A stretch of DNA of 64,000 nt, from positions 1,798,001-1,862,000 of the forward strand of contig JBMNES010000001.1 of NCBI GenBank assembly GCA_050948905.1. Direction: 5' to 3'. The translations under genes were made by a program, and so were the position numbers. Under the pieces are notes generated by a model. That model was not told the origin of the DNA, ran no database searches, and saw only the letters and a list, made by a program, of their open reading frames with translations. The DNA comes from DTKD01 sp050948905 (lineage in GTDB: Bacteria; Armatimonadota; UBA5829). Of this stretch, positions 34,797 to 44,778 are shown in pieces (positions within the stretch are counted from its first letter, which is position 1; each line of letters starts with the position of its first letter).

Positions 34797-35908
34797 AAAA
34801 GTCAGCGGCGCGAATCCGTCCAGGGCTGATGGATATTACCGTCCTGGTGCCGGTGTTACTGCTTGTGTTTATTGGGATATGGCTGGTCTATGATTCCAGC
34901 TTTGCCAAAACTGTCGAGGCCAACAACGACTCCTGGTTCTACGCCAAAAAGCAGTTCGCCTTCGCGGCAATGGGGATCGTGGCCATGCTCATCGCGTCAA
35001 GGATATCGGCTGGAACTCTGCAAAAGATATCGACTCCGCTTCTTATGCTATCCATAGCGTCACTTATTCTGCTATACCCTTTCGGTACTAAAGTGAACGG
35101 CGCTTTGCGGTGGTATAAAATCAGCTCTGTAACTCTGCAGCCAAGCGAGATCGCCAAACTGGCGATTGTGATATACCTCGCCGGGTTCCTCTCGCAAGGC
35201 AAAAAAATACTCAAAAAGATCGACTCTCAGTGGACGTGGCCTGGTATTGCGGTTTTGCTCATTATCGGATTGGTCTTCAAACAGCCGGATATGGGCACGG
35301 CGTTGGCTATGATTGCGACCTGTATGGCTATGTGGATCGCTGCAGGTGGCCGAAAGCGTCACATCATATTTGTGAGCCTCACGCTGATTATGATAGTTGT
35401 AGTCGGCATAAAGGCGGCTCCATATCGCTTCGATCGAGTGCAGGTCTGGCTTGATCCGTGGCAATATCGTTACGACGACGGATATCAGGTCGTCCACTCT
35501 CTTATAGCATTGGGCAGGGGCGGGGTAATCGGCAGCGGCCTTTGCGAGGGCCTTGAAAAACTCTATCTCCCCGCCACCTCCACCGACTTTATTTTCTCGA
35601 CAGTCGGCGAGGAAACCGGTCTGATCGGAAGCCTGATCGTGTTAGCGTTATTTATGTTCTTTATATATGTCGGGCTTCGGGTCGCAAAAAGAGCAAAAAA
35701 CACCTACTCCAGCCTGCTTGCGGTCGGAATCACGTCGATGATCGGCATACAGGCGTGTATAAATGTCGCAGTCGTCAGCGCGTTGATTCCCGCCACAGGA
35801 GTCACTTTGCCATTCGTCAGCTACGGAGGATCGTCGTTAATTATTACTCTTGCAGGGGTAGGGGTGCTTCTGTCTGTATCCAGAACCGCATCGGAATCGC
35901 GTAAATGA
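34793..35908 (+). CDS. ftsW: Septal peptidoglycan polymerase FtsW (SEDS family)
   Basis: This 371-residue protein has ten predicted transmembrane helices and SEDS hallmarks: KKQFAFAAMG, LQPSEIAKLA, the large loop with PDMGTA, STDFIFSTVGEETGL (catalytic Asp region) and the terminal LPFVSYGGSSL. It polymerises lipid II at the septum with FtsI. Its 4-bp overlaps with murD and murG place it in a tight operon. Confidence 0.93.
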   Translation: MKKSAARIRPGLMDITVLVPVLLLVFIGIWLVYDSSFAKTVEANNDSWFYAKKQFAFAAMGIVAMLIASRISAGTLQKISTPLLMLSIASLILLYPFGTKVNGALRWYKISSVTLQPSEIAKLAIVIYLAGFLSQGKKILKKIDSQWTWPGIAVLLIIGLVFKQPDMGTALAMIATCMAMWIAAGGRKRHIIFVSLTLIMIVVVGIKAAPYRFDRVQVWLDPWQYRYDDGYQVVHSLIALGRGGVIGSGLCEGLEKLYLPATSTDFIFSTVGEETGLIGSLIVLALFMFFIYVGLRVAKRAKNTYSSLLAVGITSMIGIQACINVAVVSALIPATGVTLPFVSYGGSSLIITLAGVGVLLSVSRTASESRK

Positions 35909-37044
35909 GCTCTCGGAAACCGCATGATAACACAGAGAAAATTAGGGTCGCGCTTACGGGCGGGGGCACGGGCGGACACGTCTACCCGGCTATAAGCATA
36001 GCCCAAGCGCTCCAGCAACTGCACCCCGGCGTCGAGCTTCTATATATAGGCAGCTCTCACGGCCCGGAGGGAGATATCGCACAAGGCGCGGGGCTTGAGT
36101 TCATACCAATCCCCAGCGGCCCGATCTCAAAATCTCTATCTCTTCGCAATATGCGATCTCTGGCTCAACTGATGACAGGTGTTTTTAGAGCGCGCAGAGT
36201 GCTGAAGCAGTTCAATCCGGATGTTGTCGTCGGAACCGGCGGATATGTGACCGCAGCGATTCTACTCGCACAGCGCACTCTCGGCGGCAAAATCGTCATA
36301 CACGAACAAAACGCCAAACCAGGCCGCACTAATACTCTACTCAGCAAAATTGCCGACAAAGTCTGTGTCACATTCGACTCATCGACCGCATATCTGCCCA
36401 AGTCAAAAACCGAGGTCACCGGCCTTCCGATTCGCTCCCAGCTTCGTCATCTGCCTGCAAAAGCAGAAGCACGACAACAACTAGGGCTTGATAAGGATTT
36501 ATTCACTGTCGTGGCAGTCGGAGGAAGCCAGGGCGCGCAGAAACCAAACGAGATCATCGCGGGTGCGTGGCCTTTGATCGACGACGGCTCCACTCAACTC
36601 CTTCACCAGGTCGGCCAGCGCAACATAGATAATATGCGTGCGCATCTCGGTAAGCCGGAACAACACCCGCACTATCACGTTGAAGCATATATCGATATGC
36701 CACTTGGTCTCGCAGGTGCGGACTTAATAATAAGCCGCAGCGGCGGAACAGTAGCCGAAATCACCGCCGCGGGCAAACCGAGCATTCTGTTTCCGTATCC
36801 ATATCATAAAGATCAACACCAGAAACGCAACGCAGAGCATCTTGTCGAGCACGGCGCTGCTATAATGTGCGAGGATCTATCGACAACCTCCGAGCAGCTT
36901 GCCGAAATCATCGCCCGACTGCGAAAATCGCCGGGTGAGCTTTCAAAGATGGCCGAGGCAAGCAAGTCTCTCGGAAAACCCGACGCAGCAGACAGGGTCG
37001 CCCGCATAGTTCTGCAAGTTGCAAAAACAGGTTTGGACAACTGA
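35905..37044 (+). CDS. murG: UDP-GlcNAc:lipid I GlcNAc transferase
   Basis: This 379-residue GT28-type glycosyltransferase has the N-terminal glycine loop TGGGTGGHVYPA, the second loop VGGSQGAQKPN and the sugar-nucleotide pocket ISRSGGTVAEITAAGKPSILFPYP. It makes lipid II at the inner membrane face. It overlaps ftsW by 4 bp and ends 3 bp before the murC-murB start. Confidence 0.95.
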   Translation: MSSRKPHDNTEKIRVALTGGGTGGHVYPAISIAQALQQLHPGVELLYIGSSHGPEGDIAQGAGLEFIPIPSGPISKSLSLRNMRSLAQLMTGVFRARRVLKQFNPDVVVGTGGYVTAAILLAQRTLGGKIVIHEQNAKPGRTNTLLSKIADKVCVTFDSSTAYLPKSKTEVTGLPIRSQLRHLPAKAEARQQLGLDKDLFTVVAVGGSQGAQKPNEIIAGAWPLIDDGSTQLLHQVGQRNIDNMRAHLGKPEQHPHYHVEAYIDMPLGLAGADLIISRSGGTVAEITAAGKPSILFPYPYHKDQHQKRNAEHLVEHGAAIMCEDLSTTSEQLAEIIARLRKSPGELSKMAEASKSLGKPDAADRVARIVLQVAKTGLDN

Positions 37045-37047
37045 TTG

Positions 37048-39306
37048 ATGAGCAATAATCAAAGACTTAAATATCATCTAATAGGCATCGGCGGCATCGG
37101 TATGAGCGGCATCGCGCACATACTACACGGCCGTGGTGATATCGTAACCGGCTCCGACAGGCAGGACAGCGCTGCCCTCGACAAGCTGCGAGCCGAAGGG
37201 ATAAAAGTAACCGTCGGGCACGAAGCCGCCAGCGTCCACGGTGCGGATGTGGTAGTCTACTCAGCCGCCATATCCCAGGACAACCCGGAGATCGTCGAAG
37301 CCCGCCGATTGGACATAACGACCATAGAGCGTTCAATTATGCTCGGTCGCCTGATGGAGCCTTACAAGCATCGCATCTCAGTATCAGGCACCCACGGCAA
37401 GACTACGACCACCTCTATGATTGATTCTATATTTGAGTCAAGCAGGTTGGATGCGACCACCCTGATCGGCGGCAATCTCGCGAGTCTGGGCGGCAATGCC
37501 CGGCTCGGCGGCAATTCAGTTATCCTCACCGAAGCCTGCGAGGCCTTCGCCTCTTTTCTTCAGCTTTACTCTTCGATTGCAGTCGTAACCAACATAGAAC
37601 CCGAACATCTCGACTACTACGCCACAGCCGAAAATGTCGAGAAGGCGTTCAGGCAATTTATCGAACAGGTTGACGAAGGCGGATGCGTGGTCGCAAATTG
37701 GGACGACCTCACGGTGCGCAAGGTCTGTGATGGCCTGAATCGCAGAATCGTTAGCTTCGGCCTTCACCAACAGGCCGATTGGCAGGCAATTGATATCGAT
37801 ATCTCCACCCCGGAGCCGTCCTTTACTTTGGTTCGTCAAGGCAATCCGCTCGGCAGGGTTCAACTGCGAGTGCCGGGGAGCCACAACATCGCCAACTCCC
37901 TTGCCGCCGCCGCGGTCGCCCACGAGATGGGAGTCGGCTTCGATGCCATCGCTGAGGGTCTCAGGAGTTTCCGAGGCACGGGACGACGTTTCGAGGTGCT
38001 ATACTACGGCGACGCTATGGTAGTCGACGACTACGCACATCATCCGTCCGAGATCAAAGCCACCCTTACCGCCGCCAGATCGGCCTACGACCGGCGAATT
38101 ATAGTCGTTTATCAACCGCATCTCTACTCTCGCACCCAGGTGTTCCAAAAGGAGATAGCCGATGCACTTACCGCGGCCGATGAGGTTATTCTGGCTCCTA
38201 TTTACGCTGCAAGGGAACAGCCTATCGACGGCGTCACCTCTGAAATTATCGTCGATCTTATGAGACAAAGCGGCTTCGAAAAAGTTCGCTACGCCGCCGA
38301 TAAGGACGCCATCGCCGACCAACTCGCCTCATCAATTAGTCAAAACGACTTGGTTTTAATCCTTGGGGCAGGGGACATTCGCCAGGTCAGCGAACGGCTG
38401 GCAGGTTTACTAATGTCCAGACGCCCTTTGCCTTTTAAGGGCAGGATAATTGAAAACGAGCCGATGTCCAGGCACACCACGCTCGGCGTCGGCGGCCCGG
38501 CCGATTATTATGTGCTGGTCAGCGACGAGAACGAACTCGCCGACCTGATGAAGCACATATACGCAAACAACCTCCCGTGGATGATCCTCGGCGACGGAGC
38601 CAATCTTCTGGTCTCAGACAAAGGCATTCGGGGTGTTGTTATTCGCCTAAACGGTCAGCTTGAGGCAATCGAGGTGAAAGGAAACACCATCACAGCCGGT
38701 TCTGCAGCCGCGATATCCAAAGTCGCGGATGTCGCGGCAGAGCATTCCCTTACCGGCCTCGAAGGGGTCGGCACGGTGCCGGGCAGCGTCGGAGGGGCTA
38801 TAGTAATGAACGCAGGCACCCATCGCGGTTATATCGACGCCGTAACGAGCAGCGTTCGAGTCGTCACTGAGACCGGGGAAATTCGCACTCTATCCAAAGA
38901 GGAATGCGGGTTCAGCTACAGAAACAGCCGTTTCCAGACAGATCATTCTCTTATTATCACCTCGGCTACATTTGTCCTCGCGCCCGGAGACAGCGAGGCC
39001 ATTCGCAGCCACCTGGCAACAGTCCGGCAGCACAGAGCCGAAACCCAGCCCAAAGGCAAAAGCGCCGGATGTTTTTTCAAAAATCCGCCGAATATGAGCG
39101 CCGGCAAGCTCATCGAAGCCGCTGGCGGCAAGGGACTGCGCGAGGGTGGCGCAGAGGTCTCCGACATTCACGCAAACTTTATTCTCAACGCCCGAAGCGC
39201 ATCCGCATCAGACCTGTATGCACTGGCGGAGCGGGTTCGAGAAATGGTGCGACAAAAACACGGCATCGAATTAGAATACGAAGTCAGATTGGTAGGCGAG
39301 TGGTGA
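37048..39306 (+). CDS. MurC-MurB fusion: UDP-MurNAc:L-alanine ligase plus UDP-enolpyruvylglucosamine reductase
   Basis: Residues about 1-450 are MurC (GIGGIGMSGIA Rossmann loop, SGTHGKTTTT P-loop, HHPSE and YQPHLYSRT motifs) and residues about 455-752 are MurB (THRG-YID, the FAD-binding GDGANLLVSD, GLEGVGTVPGSVGGA). One polypeptide would thus reduce UDP-GlcNAc-enolpyruvate and add L-Ala to the product, two consecutive steps of precursor synthesis. In the MurB half the catalytic Ser position of the GSxFKNP-type motif is Cys (SAGCFFKNPP). ATG 37048 is chosen over the TTG one codon earlier. It overlaps ddl by 4 bp. Confidence 0.94.
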   Translation: MSNNQRLKYHLIGIGGIGMSGIAHILHGRGDIVTGSDRQDSAALDKLRAEGIKVTVGHEAASVHGADVVVYSAAISQDNPEIVEARRLDITTIERSIMLGRLMEPYKHRISVSGTHGKTTTTSMIDSIFESSRLDATTLIGGNLASLGGNARLGGNSVILTEACEAFASFLQLYSSIAVVTNIEPEHLDYYATAENVEKAFRQFIEQVDEGGCVVANWDDLTVRKVCDGLNRRIVSFGLHQQADWQAIDIDISTPEPSFTLVRQGNPLGRVQLRVPGSHNIANSLAAAAVAHEMGVGFDAIAEGLRSFRGTGRRFEVLYYGDAMVVDDYAHHPSEIKATLTAARSAYDRRIIVVYQPHLYSRTQVFQKEIADALTAADEVILAPIYAAREQPIDGVTSEIIVDLMRQSGFEKVRYAADKDAIADQLASSISQNDLVLILGAGDIRQVSERLAGLLMSRRPLPFKGRIIENEPMSRHTTLGVGGPADYYVLVSDENELADLMKHIYANNLPWMILGDGANLLVSDKGIRGVVIRLNGQLEAIEVKGNTITAGSAAAISKVADVAAEHSLTGLEGVGTVPGSVGGAIVMNAGTHRGYIDAVTSSVRVVTETGEIRTLSKEECGFSYRNSRFQTDHSLIITSATFVLAPGDSEAIRSHLATVRQHRAETQPKGKSAGCFFKNPPNMSAGKLIEAAGGKGLREGGAEVSDIHANFILNARSASASDLYALAERVREMVRQKHGIELEYEVRLVGEW

Positions 39307-40343
39307 AAAAGCGAGTCGCGGTCCTTATGGGCGGCATTTCATCTGAGAGGGATATCTCACTATCCACGGGCAAACAGATATTAGAAGCCCTGGATTCGGA
39401 CAAATACGATGCCTATGGCGTTGACGCGGCGTTGCTCACCGGCAGCAGCCGTGGCCTCCTCAAAGGCGCTGACGTCGAGATTTCCAGCATAAATGAGGTG
39501 CGTAGCGTTTTCGGTGCCCGGACTTTGGCATCGGTGCGCAGCATAATAGGCTCGAAATCACACCCACGCGCCGACGTGGTCTTCATCGCGCTGCACGGTA
39601 AATACGGCGAGGACGGCACGATTCAGGGCGCATTGGAACTGCTCGGAATCCCATACACAGGTTCCGGCGTACTGGCCAGCGCGCTCGCTATGGATAAGTC
39701 AATGGCCAAAAAAGTTCTCGCGGCAGATGGTATTCCTGTGCCAAAGTCGGTCGACTTTACAGTTATAAAAGGGGATTGGGACAGGCCAAAAATCACAGCA
39801 GAAGTTACACAAATTGGCTATCCCGTTATGGTAAAGCCCAGTCGACAGGGTTCGACCCTTGGTATGAGCAAAATCAGCAAACCCGCCGACCTCGACGCCG
39901 CCATCGAACTGGCCGCAGATTATGATAGTCAAATCCTCGTCGAGCAGTTTATATCCGGGCCTGAATTAACGGTAAGCGTGCTGGGTAACGGCGAGCCATT
40001 CGCGCTGCCTGTGATTGAAATCCTCCCCAAAAGCGAGTTTTACGACTACGAATCGAAATATGCGCCCGGCGGCTCCGAACACATAATCCCCGCAAGGCTC
40101 AGCGACACAGACACAGAATACGCTCAGGACTTAGCCGTAAAATCCTATAAATCCCTCGGATGCAGCGGGGCAGCAAGGGTCGATTTGATCGCCGGGCAAG
40201 AAGGAATGTGCGTGCTGGAGGTTAATACAATACCAGGTATGACGCCGACAAGCCTTCTGCCGGAGGCTGCGAAGGCGGTGGGAATATCTTTCGATCGATT
40301 GCTTGATATGCTGATTGAATTTGCTTGCGAAAAGGGAGAGTAA
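39303..40343 (+). CDS. ddl: D-alanine:D-alanine ligase
   Basis: This 346-residue ATP-grasp enzyme has VLMGGISSERDISLSTG at the start, the IALHGKYGEDGTIQGALELLGIPYTGSG segment, the ATP-grasp VMVKPSRQGSTLGMSK and the terminal EVNTIPGMTPTSLLP. It makes the D-Ala-D-Ala used by MurF. GTG 39303 overlaps the stop of the murC-murB gene. The frame is open to 38904 but those residues are only the reading-frame shadow of murB. Confidence 0.95.
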   Translation: MKKRVAVLMGGISSERDISLSTGKQILEALDSDKYDAYGVDAALLTGSSRGLLKGADVEISSINEVRSVFGARTLASVRSIIGSKSHPRADVVFIALHGKYGEDGTIQGALELLGIPYTGSGVLASALAMDKSMAKKVLAADGIPVPKSVDFTVIKGDWDRPKITAEVTQIGYPVMVKPSRQGSTLGMSKISKPADLDAAIELAADYDSQILVEQFISGPELTVSVLGNGEPFALPVIEILPKSEFYDYESKYAPGGSEHIIPARLSDTDTEYAQDLAVKSYKSLGCSGAARVDLIAGQEGMCVLEVNTIPGMTPTSLLPEAAKAVGISFDRLLDMLIEFACEKGE

Positions 40344-40345
40344 AG

Positions 40346-41146
40346 TTGCAAAAGCTGAAACAATCCGCACCAGCAAGAACCCGGCGAGCCTACCCTCGCC
40401 CTCCGCGAAATCGCCGCAGACCCAACTATTTTCTGTTGTTCTGCCTGTTTATGATATCCATGTTTGTCGCAGGATCTGCCACCTGTCTGCTGACCAGCCC
40501 AAAGATGAACATCTCCTCCATTGAGATAAAAGGGGTGAAATTAGCCGACCAGACTGCGATAGAAAAAGCCGCCAAACCCCTCATCGGCAGAAATATTATC
40601 ACTATTAAAAAATCCACCGCGTTGAGATCAATCGCCCAGCTAAGCGAGGTGCGCCAGGTCAAAATAGGCCGCAGATACCCGGATAAACTATGGCTCAGGG
40701 TCTGGGAAAGGAAGACTTGTGCTGTGGTGGTCTGCACAAACGGTTGCTATCTTTTGCAATCAGACGGGCTTGTGTTCCACCATACGAAGACAGCCCCTCA
40801 AGGCGCTCCGAAGATCATGCTGTCCGGTAAATTGCAGATGAAAGTCGGCCAGCCCACCACATCTGTGCCGATAAGAAGCGCATTGAAAATTGTGGAGATT
40901 GCGAGCGAGCAGCAGACCCAATTACACAAGATTATCATTGACCCTGTCGGTGATATATGCTTAAATATGGACAGCGATTTCTGCGTTAAGCTTGGCCAGC
41001 CGGACGATATTGCACTAAAGATGTCATTATTGCGACACGCGCTGTTGGAGAGGCCGTCGATAATCCGAGAAGGAGAATATATCGACCTGAGCTGTCCCTC
41101 CGCGCCAGTGTGGAAACGAAAGGTGACCTCGCTTACCGCATCTTAG
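40346..41146 (+). CDS. ftsQ: Cell division protein FtsQ/DivIB
   Basis: This protein of about 266 residues has an Arg-rich cytoplasmic tail, one transmembrane helix (FLLFCLFMISMFVAGSATC) and a POTRA domain starting ISSIEIKGVKLADQTAIEKA, followed by the RVWERK beta domain. It recruits and tethers the divisome in the periplasm. TTG 40346 behind GGGAG is preferred over the TTG at 40325, which would overlap ddl. Confidence 0.88.
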   Translation: MQKLKQSAPARTRRAYPRPPRNRRRPNYFLLFCLFMISMFVAGSATCLLTSPKMNISSIEIKGVKLADQTAIEKAAKPLIGRNIITIKKSTALRSIAQLSEVRQVKIGRRYPDKLWLRVWERKTCAVVVCTNGCYLLQSDGLVFHHTKTAPQGAPKIMLSGKLQMKVGQPTTSVPIRSALKIVEIASEQQTQLHKIIIDPVGDICLNMDSDFCVKLGQPDDIALKMSLLRHALLERPSIIREGEYIDLSCPSAPVWKRKVTSLTAS

Positions 41147-41158
41147 CGGAAGATTTGA

Positions 41159-41920
41159 ATGTCTACAATTGCTCCACCGGTTCGCGGCAAAGCTTGGCTG
41201 TGGCAAATCACCGCTCTGTGTATCGTCCTGGGTATGCTGCTGGCGTTATCACTTAAGACACAGCGACAGGCGATAGAGAGCAACGAACCTGCACGCCCGG
41301 TCGCGCTCAGAAAAGCATATAGAATATTAAAACAACAAAACATCGATCTGGAAAAAGAACTCGCGGATTATAAAGAGCGGGTAGAAAAGCTCGTCAAGGA
41401 GCAGGCGGGCAGAATCGGTGGCACCAGGGAGATCGAACGCGTTCTCGACGAGACCAAAATGGTCGCCGGCACAACCGCGGTTCACGGCCCCGGAGTCATC
41501 GTCTTGCTGCATGACAGCCCAAAACGTAACCCGTCAGAGACCCGCCAGGACGTAGTCAGCGACTATATCATCCACGACTCGGATATTCGCGGCATCGTTA
41601 ACGAACTCTTTGCATCTGGTGCGGAGGCTATTTCATTAAACGGGCAGCGGTTGGTCGCCACTTCGTCAATCCGCTGTGTGGGGCCGGTGGTTCTGGTCAA
41701 CTCAACCCAGATCGCGCCGCCGTTTGTTATCAAAGCCATCGGCAAGCCGGAGACTCTGGAAAACGGGTTGAAAATACCCGGAGGGGTCGCTGACGGGCTG
41801 ATTCTGCTGGATATGATCGAAATCACCAGACAAACCGATATAGTTGTGCCTGCATATACAGGCAGCACCAGATTTAATTATGCGGTGCCGAGTAAAAACG
41901 CACCAAAAACTGGCGGATAA
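41159..41920 (+). CDS. DUF881 (YlxW/YlxX-like) division-associated protein
   Basis: This 253-residue protein has a single N-terminal transmembrane helix (about 13-31), a coiled coil (RILKQQNIDLEKELADYKERVEKLVKEQ) and the DUF881 domain with VHGPGVIVLLHDSP, GAEAISLNGQRLVATSSIRCVGP and the PPFVIKAIG segment. It probably faces outward. In Bacillus the equivalents ylxW/ylxX sit at the same place between divIB and sbp. The molecular role is not known. Confidence 0.9.
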   Translation: MSTIAPPVRGKAWLWQITALCIVLGMLLALSLKTQRQAIESNEPARPVALRKAYRILKQQNIDLEKELADYKERVEKLVKEQAGRIGGTREIERVLDETKMVAGTTAVHGPGVIVLLHDSPKRNPSETRQDVVSDYIIHDSDIRGIVNELFASGAEAISLNGQRLVATSSIRCVGPVVLVNSTQIAPPFVIKAIGKPETLENGLKIPGGVADGLILLDMIEITRQTDIVVPAYTGSTRFNYAVPSKNAPKTGG

Positions 41921-41997
41921 TCTTCTGATGTAATCGGAAGGGATGCCGGCGGGCTTCGAATAACTATTACTGATACAGGCTATCTTCGGAGAAATTA

Positions 41998-42354
41998 ATG
42001 CTTTGGCTGCCCATTTTGGGCTTGATAATAGGGTTTTCTATCTATTGGCTGCCGCTCCGGCTTCCTCCGGATTACGCCAGCTACTTATCGCTTGCCACGC
42101 TTGCCGGGGTTGATTCCATCTTTGGCGGAATCAGGGCAGGCATCGAAGGCAAGTTTCACGACGACATCTTCATTTCTGGATTCGTAGCAAACACAGTCCT
42201 GGCCGCGTTGCTGGCTTTTTTGGGAGATAAAATCGGGGTGGACTTGTGGCTTGCTGCGGTGGTGGCGCTCGGTGGGAGGGTGTTCCTCAATCTCTCTCTC
42301 ATTAGACGCTACTGGCTGACCCAGACTGCAATGAGCAGAAAGCGTGAGGGCTAA
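41998..42354 (+). CDS. sbp: Small basic protein Sbp (DUF1290)
   Basis: This 118-residue protein has three hydrophobic segments and the DUF1290 pattern LASLAGVDSIFGGIRAGIEGKFHDDIFISGFVANTVLAALLAFLGDKIGVDL. The family is strictly associated with ftsA/ftsZ in Gram-positive and related lineages. Its function is unknown. GGAG lies 7 nt upstream of the ATG, and ftsA starts 2 bp after the stop. Confidence 0.92.
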   Translation: MLWLPILGLIIGFSIYWLPLRLPPDYASYLSLATLAGVDSIFGGIRAGIEGKFHDDIFISGFVANTVLAALLAFLGDKIGVDLWLAAVVALGGRVFLNLSLIRRYWLTQTAMSRKREG

Positions 42355-42356
42355 AG

Positions 42357-43586
42357 TTGAATCGCAAAGAATATATCGCTGGTTTAGATATTGGAACTAC
42401 TAAAATCTGTTGCGTGCTGGCGGATGTCGATATGACATCTGGGGAAACGGATATTATCGGGGTAGGCACTGCGCCGTCTGATGGCGTTCGGAAGGGTGTA
42501 ATCGTCGATCTCGACTCCACCACTGAGGCCATTCGCGACGCTGTGGGCCAGGCTCAAAACCAGGCCGGCAATTTTCAGATCAGGACGGTGGCGGTGGGGG
42601 TTACCGGGGAGCACATCTCCTCACTCAACAGCCGGGGCGTTATTCCGATCTCCAGCGAGAGCAAAGAGATCACCGTCGACGATGTCGAGCGGGTGGTGGA
42701 GGCGTCAAAGGTGATTGTTTTGCCGCCGGAACGGGAGATCATCCACTCCATCCCCAGAGATTTCACTGTCGACGGGCAGGATGGAGTCAAGGAACCGGTT
42801 GGAATGTTCGGCAGCCGGCTGGAAGTCGACACGCACATTGTCACGGGTTCCACCACGTTCATCGACAACGTTGTTAAGTGTGTGCAGCAGGCCGGGCTGG
42901 CAATCGACTGCGAGGTACTTGAGCCGATTGCTACCAGCTCAGCGGTTGTATTAGACCCAGAAAAAGAGCTGGGAGTTGCCCTTATAGACATAGGCGGGGG
43001 CACTACTAACGTCGCTTTGTTTATAGACGGCGAAATATTCTACACGGCGGTGATCCCTCTTGGCGGCAATCATGTGACCAGGGATATCGCGGTCGGGCTG
43101 CGCACTTCACAGGAGGAGGCGGAGCGGGTCAAAATCGAGAACGGCTGCTCGTCACTTAATATGGTTGGCGAGGAGGAACTCTTCGAGGTCTGCAGTTTGG
43201 GTTCGGATGAGTCGCGCGAACTTCCCCGAAAGATTCTTGTCAGTATAATCGAACCTCGGATGGAGGAAATTTTCGATAAGGTGCGCGATGAGCTGGTAAA
43301 ATCCGGTCATTTGGGGATGCTGCCGGCCGGCGCGGTCGTCACCGGTGGTGGCGCGTTGTTGCCGGGCGCAGTAGATATGGCTGGAAATTTATTATCGATG
43401 CCTGTAAGATTGGGGCTGCCGCGGGAGATCGGCGGACGCGTGGACGAGGTCGACACACCGATTCATGCCACGGCAGTGGGGCTTGTAAAATACTCTGCAA
43501 AACGACAATTGGGGTTGCGGGCTAGGCAGAAAACCGCTACACTTAAGGGTGGATTGCGAGGGCTCTTTAAGTTATTTGGAAAGTAA
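42357..43586 (+). CDS. ftsA: Cell division protein FtsA
   Basis: This 409-residue actin-like ATPase has IAGLDIGTTKICCVLAD (phosphate 1), the FtsA-specific 1C domain, LIDIGGGTTNVALF (phosphate 2) and VVTGGGALLPG. A short amphipathic basic helix at the C-terminus (GLRGLFKLFGK) would anchor FtsZ filaments to the membrane. Start TTG 42357 follows GAGGG. Confidence 0.95.
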   Translation: MNRKEYIAGLDIGTTKICCVLADVDMTSGETDIIGVGTAPSDGVRKGVIVDLDSTTEAIRDAVGQAQNQAGNFQIRTVAVGVTGEHISSLNSRGVIPISSESKEITVDDVERVVEASKVIVLPPEREIIHSIPRDFTVDGQDGVKEPVGMFGSRLEVDTHIVTGSTTFIDNVVKCVQQAGLAIDCEVLEPIATSSAVVLDPEKELGVALIDIGGGTTNVALFIDGEIFYTAVIPLGGNHVTRDIAVGLRTSQEEAERVKIENGCSSLNMVGEEELFEVCSLGSDESRELPRKILVSIIEPRMEEIFDKVRDELVKSGHLGMLPAGAVVTGGGALLPGAVDMAGNLLSMPVRLGLPREIGGRVDEVDTPIHATAVGLVKYSAKRQLGLRARQKTATLKGGLRGLFKLFGK

Positions 43587-43651
43587 GCCTGGCAGAATCC
43601 AACAGTGCAATTATAACGGATTAGATCGCCCGTGAGAGGAGCTTGCGAGAG

Positions 43652-44752
43652 ATGGGATACGGTTCTGATTATTATGCAAAAATAAAAGTAATTGGCGTTG
43701 GCGGTGGTGGTATGAACGCCGTCAACCGAATGATCGAAGCTGGAGTATCGGGTGTCGACTTCATAGCGATGAACACCGATACCCAGGTATTGGATATGTC
43801 AAAAGCCAAGAACAAGCTCCAACTTGGCGGGTCTATTACGAGGGGCCTCGGCGCTGGGGGCAACCCGGAAGTCGGACGTGCCTCGGCTGAGGAAAGCAGG
43901 CAGGAGGTCCGGAAGCTCCTCGAAGGCGCCGATATGGTCTTCATCGCGGCGGGAATGGGCGGCGGCACGGGCACGGGCGCAGCACCTGTCATTGCGGAGT
44001 TGTCTAAGGAACTCGGCGCACTTACGGTGGCTGTTGTAACTAAGCCGTTTACTTTCGAGGGACCGCGGCGCGGACGCGTGGCCGAAGCTGGCACAAACGA
44101 ACTAAAGGATCGAGTCGATACTCTTATCACTATTCCGAACGATCGCCTGTTGAGCGTGGTCGAAAAGAGGGCGACTCTGGTCGATGCGTTCCAGGTGGCG
44201 GACGACGTTGTGAGGCAGGGTGTGCAGGGCATCTCCGATATCATCACAATTCCTGGCATGATCAACGTAGACTTTGCCGACGTGAAGACTATTATGGAGA
44301 ACCAGGGCACGGCGCTTATGGGTATCGGGCATGGCTCTGGCGACGATAAAGCCGTTAAGGCTGCTGAGATGGCGTGTGCAAGCCCGCTTCTGGAGACCAC
44401 AATCGACGGCGCGAAGGGCGTTCTCATAAATATTACCGGCGGCTCAGACCTTACTCTCACCGAGGTCTACGCCGCTGCGGACATTATCTACAAGGCCTGC
44501 GATGCCGATAATGTGAATGTTATATTCGGAACGGTGGTCGACGAGGCTCTGAACAGCGAAGTTCGCATCACTGTTTTGGCGACGGGATTCGATTCTGTGG
44601 AGAGAACCCCGCAGCCGATTCTTACTAAGGCGGCCACGATGACGGGTGAGGGCGACTCGGTGCGCAGGCAATCCGCTTCACACGAACCTGCCGAGATGAC
44701 AACCCCGTCTGAAGGTGAACTCGATATACCGGCATTTTTACGGAGAAGATAG
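43652..44752 (+). CDS. ftsZ: Cell division protein FtsZ
   Basis: This protein of about 366 residues is the tubulin-like GTPase that forms the division ring. It has IKVIGVGGGGMNAVNRM, the tubulin signature GGGTGTGAAPVIAE, the T7 loop NVDFADVKT and a short C-terminal conserved tail (ELDIPAFLRRR) that binds FtsA. ATG 43652 is preferred to TTG 43643, which is too close to AGGAG. It closes the dcw cluster. Confidence 0.97.
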   Translation: MGYGSDYYAKIKVIGVGGGGMNAVNRMIEAGVSGVDFIAMNTDTQVLDMSKAKNKLQLGGSITRGLGAGGNPEVGRASAEESRQEVRKLLEGADMVFIAAGMGGGTGTGAAPVIAELSKELGALTVAVVTKPFTFEGPRRGRVAEAGTNELKDRVDTLITIPNDRLLSVVEKRATLVDAFQVADDVVRQGVQGISDIITIPGMINVDFADVKTIMENQGTALMGIGHGSGDDKAVKAAEMACASPLLETTIDGAKGVLINITGGSDLTLTEVYAAADIIYKACDADNVNVIFGTVVDEALNSEVRITVLATGFDSVERTPQPILTKAATMTGEGDSVRRQSASHEPAEMTTPSEGELDIPAFLRRR

Positions 44753-44778
44753 GATCTTAGGGTATTGAAAATATTGGG

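Noticed and set aside
38904..39302. N-terminal extension of ddl
   Set aside because: The extra 133 codons lie within murB in another frame and are Arg-rich; GTG 39303 gives a normal-length enzyme that overlaps the previous stop by 4 bp.
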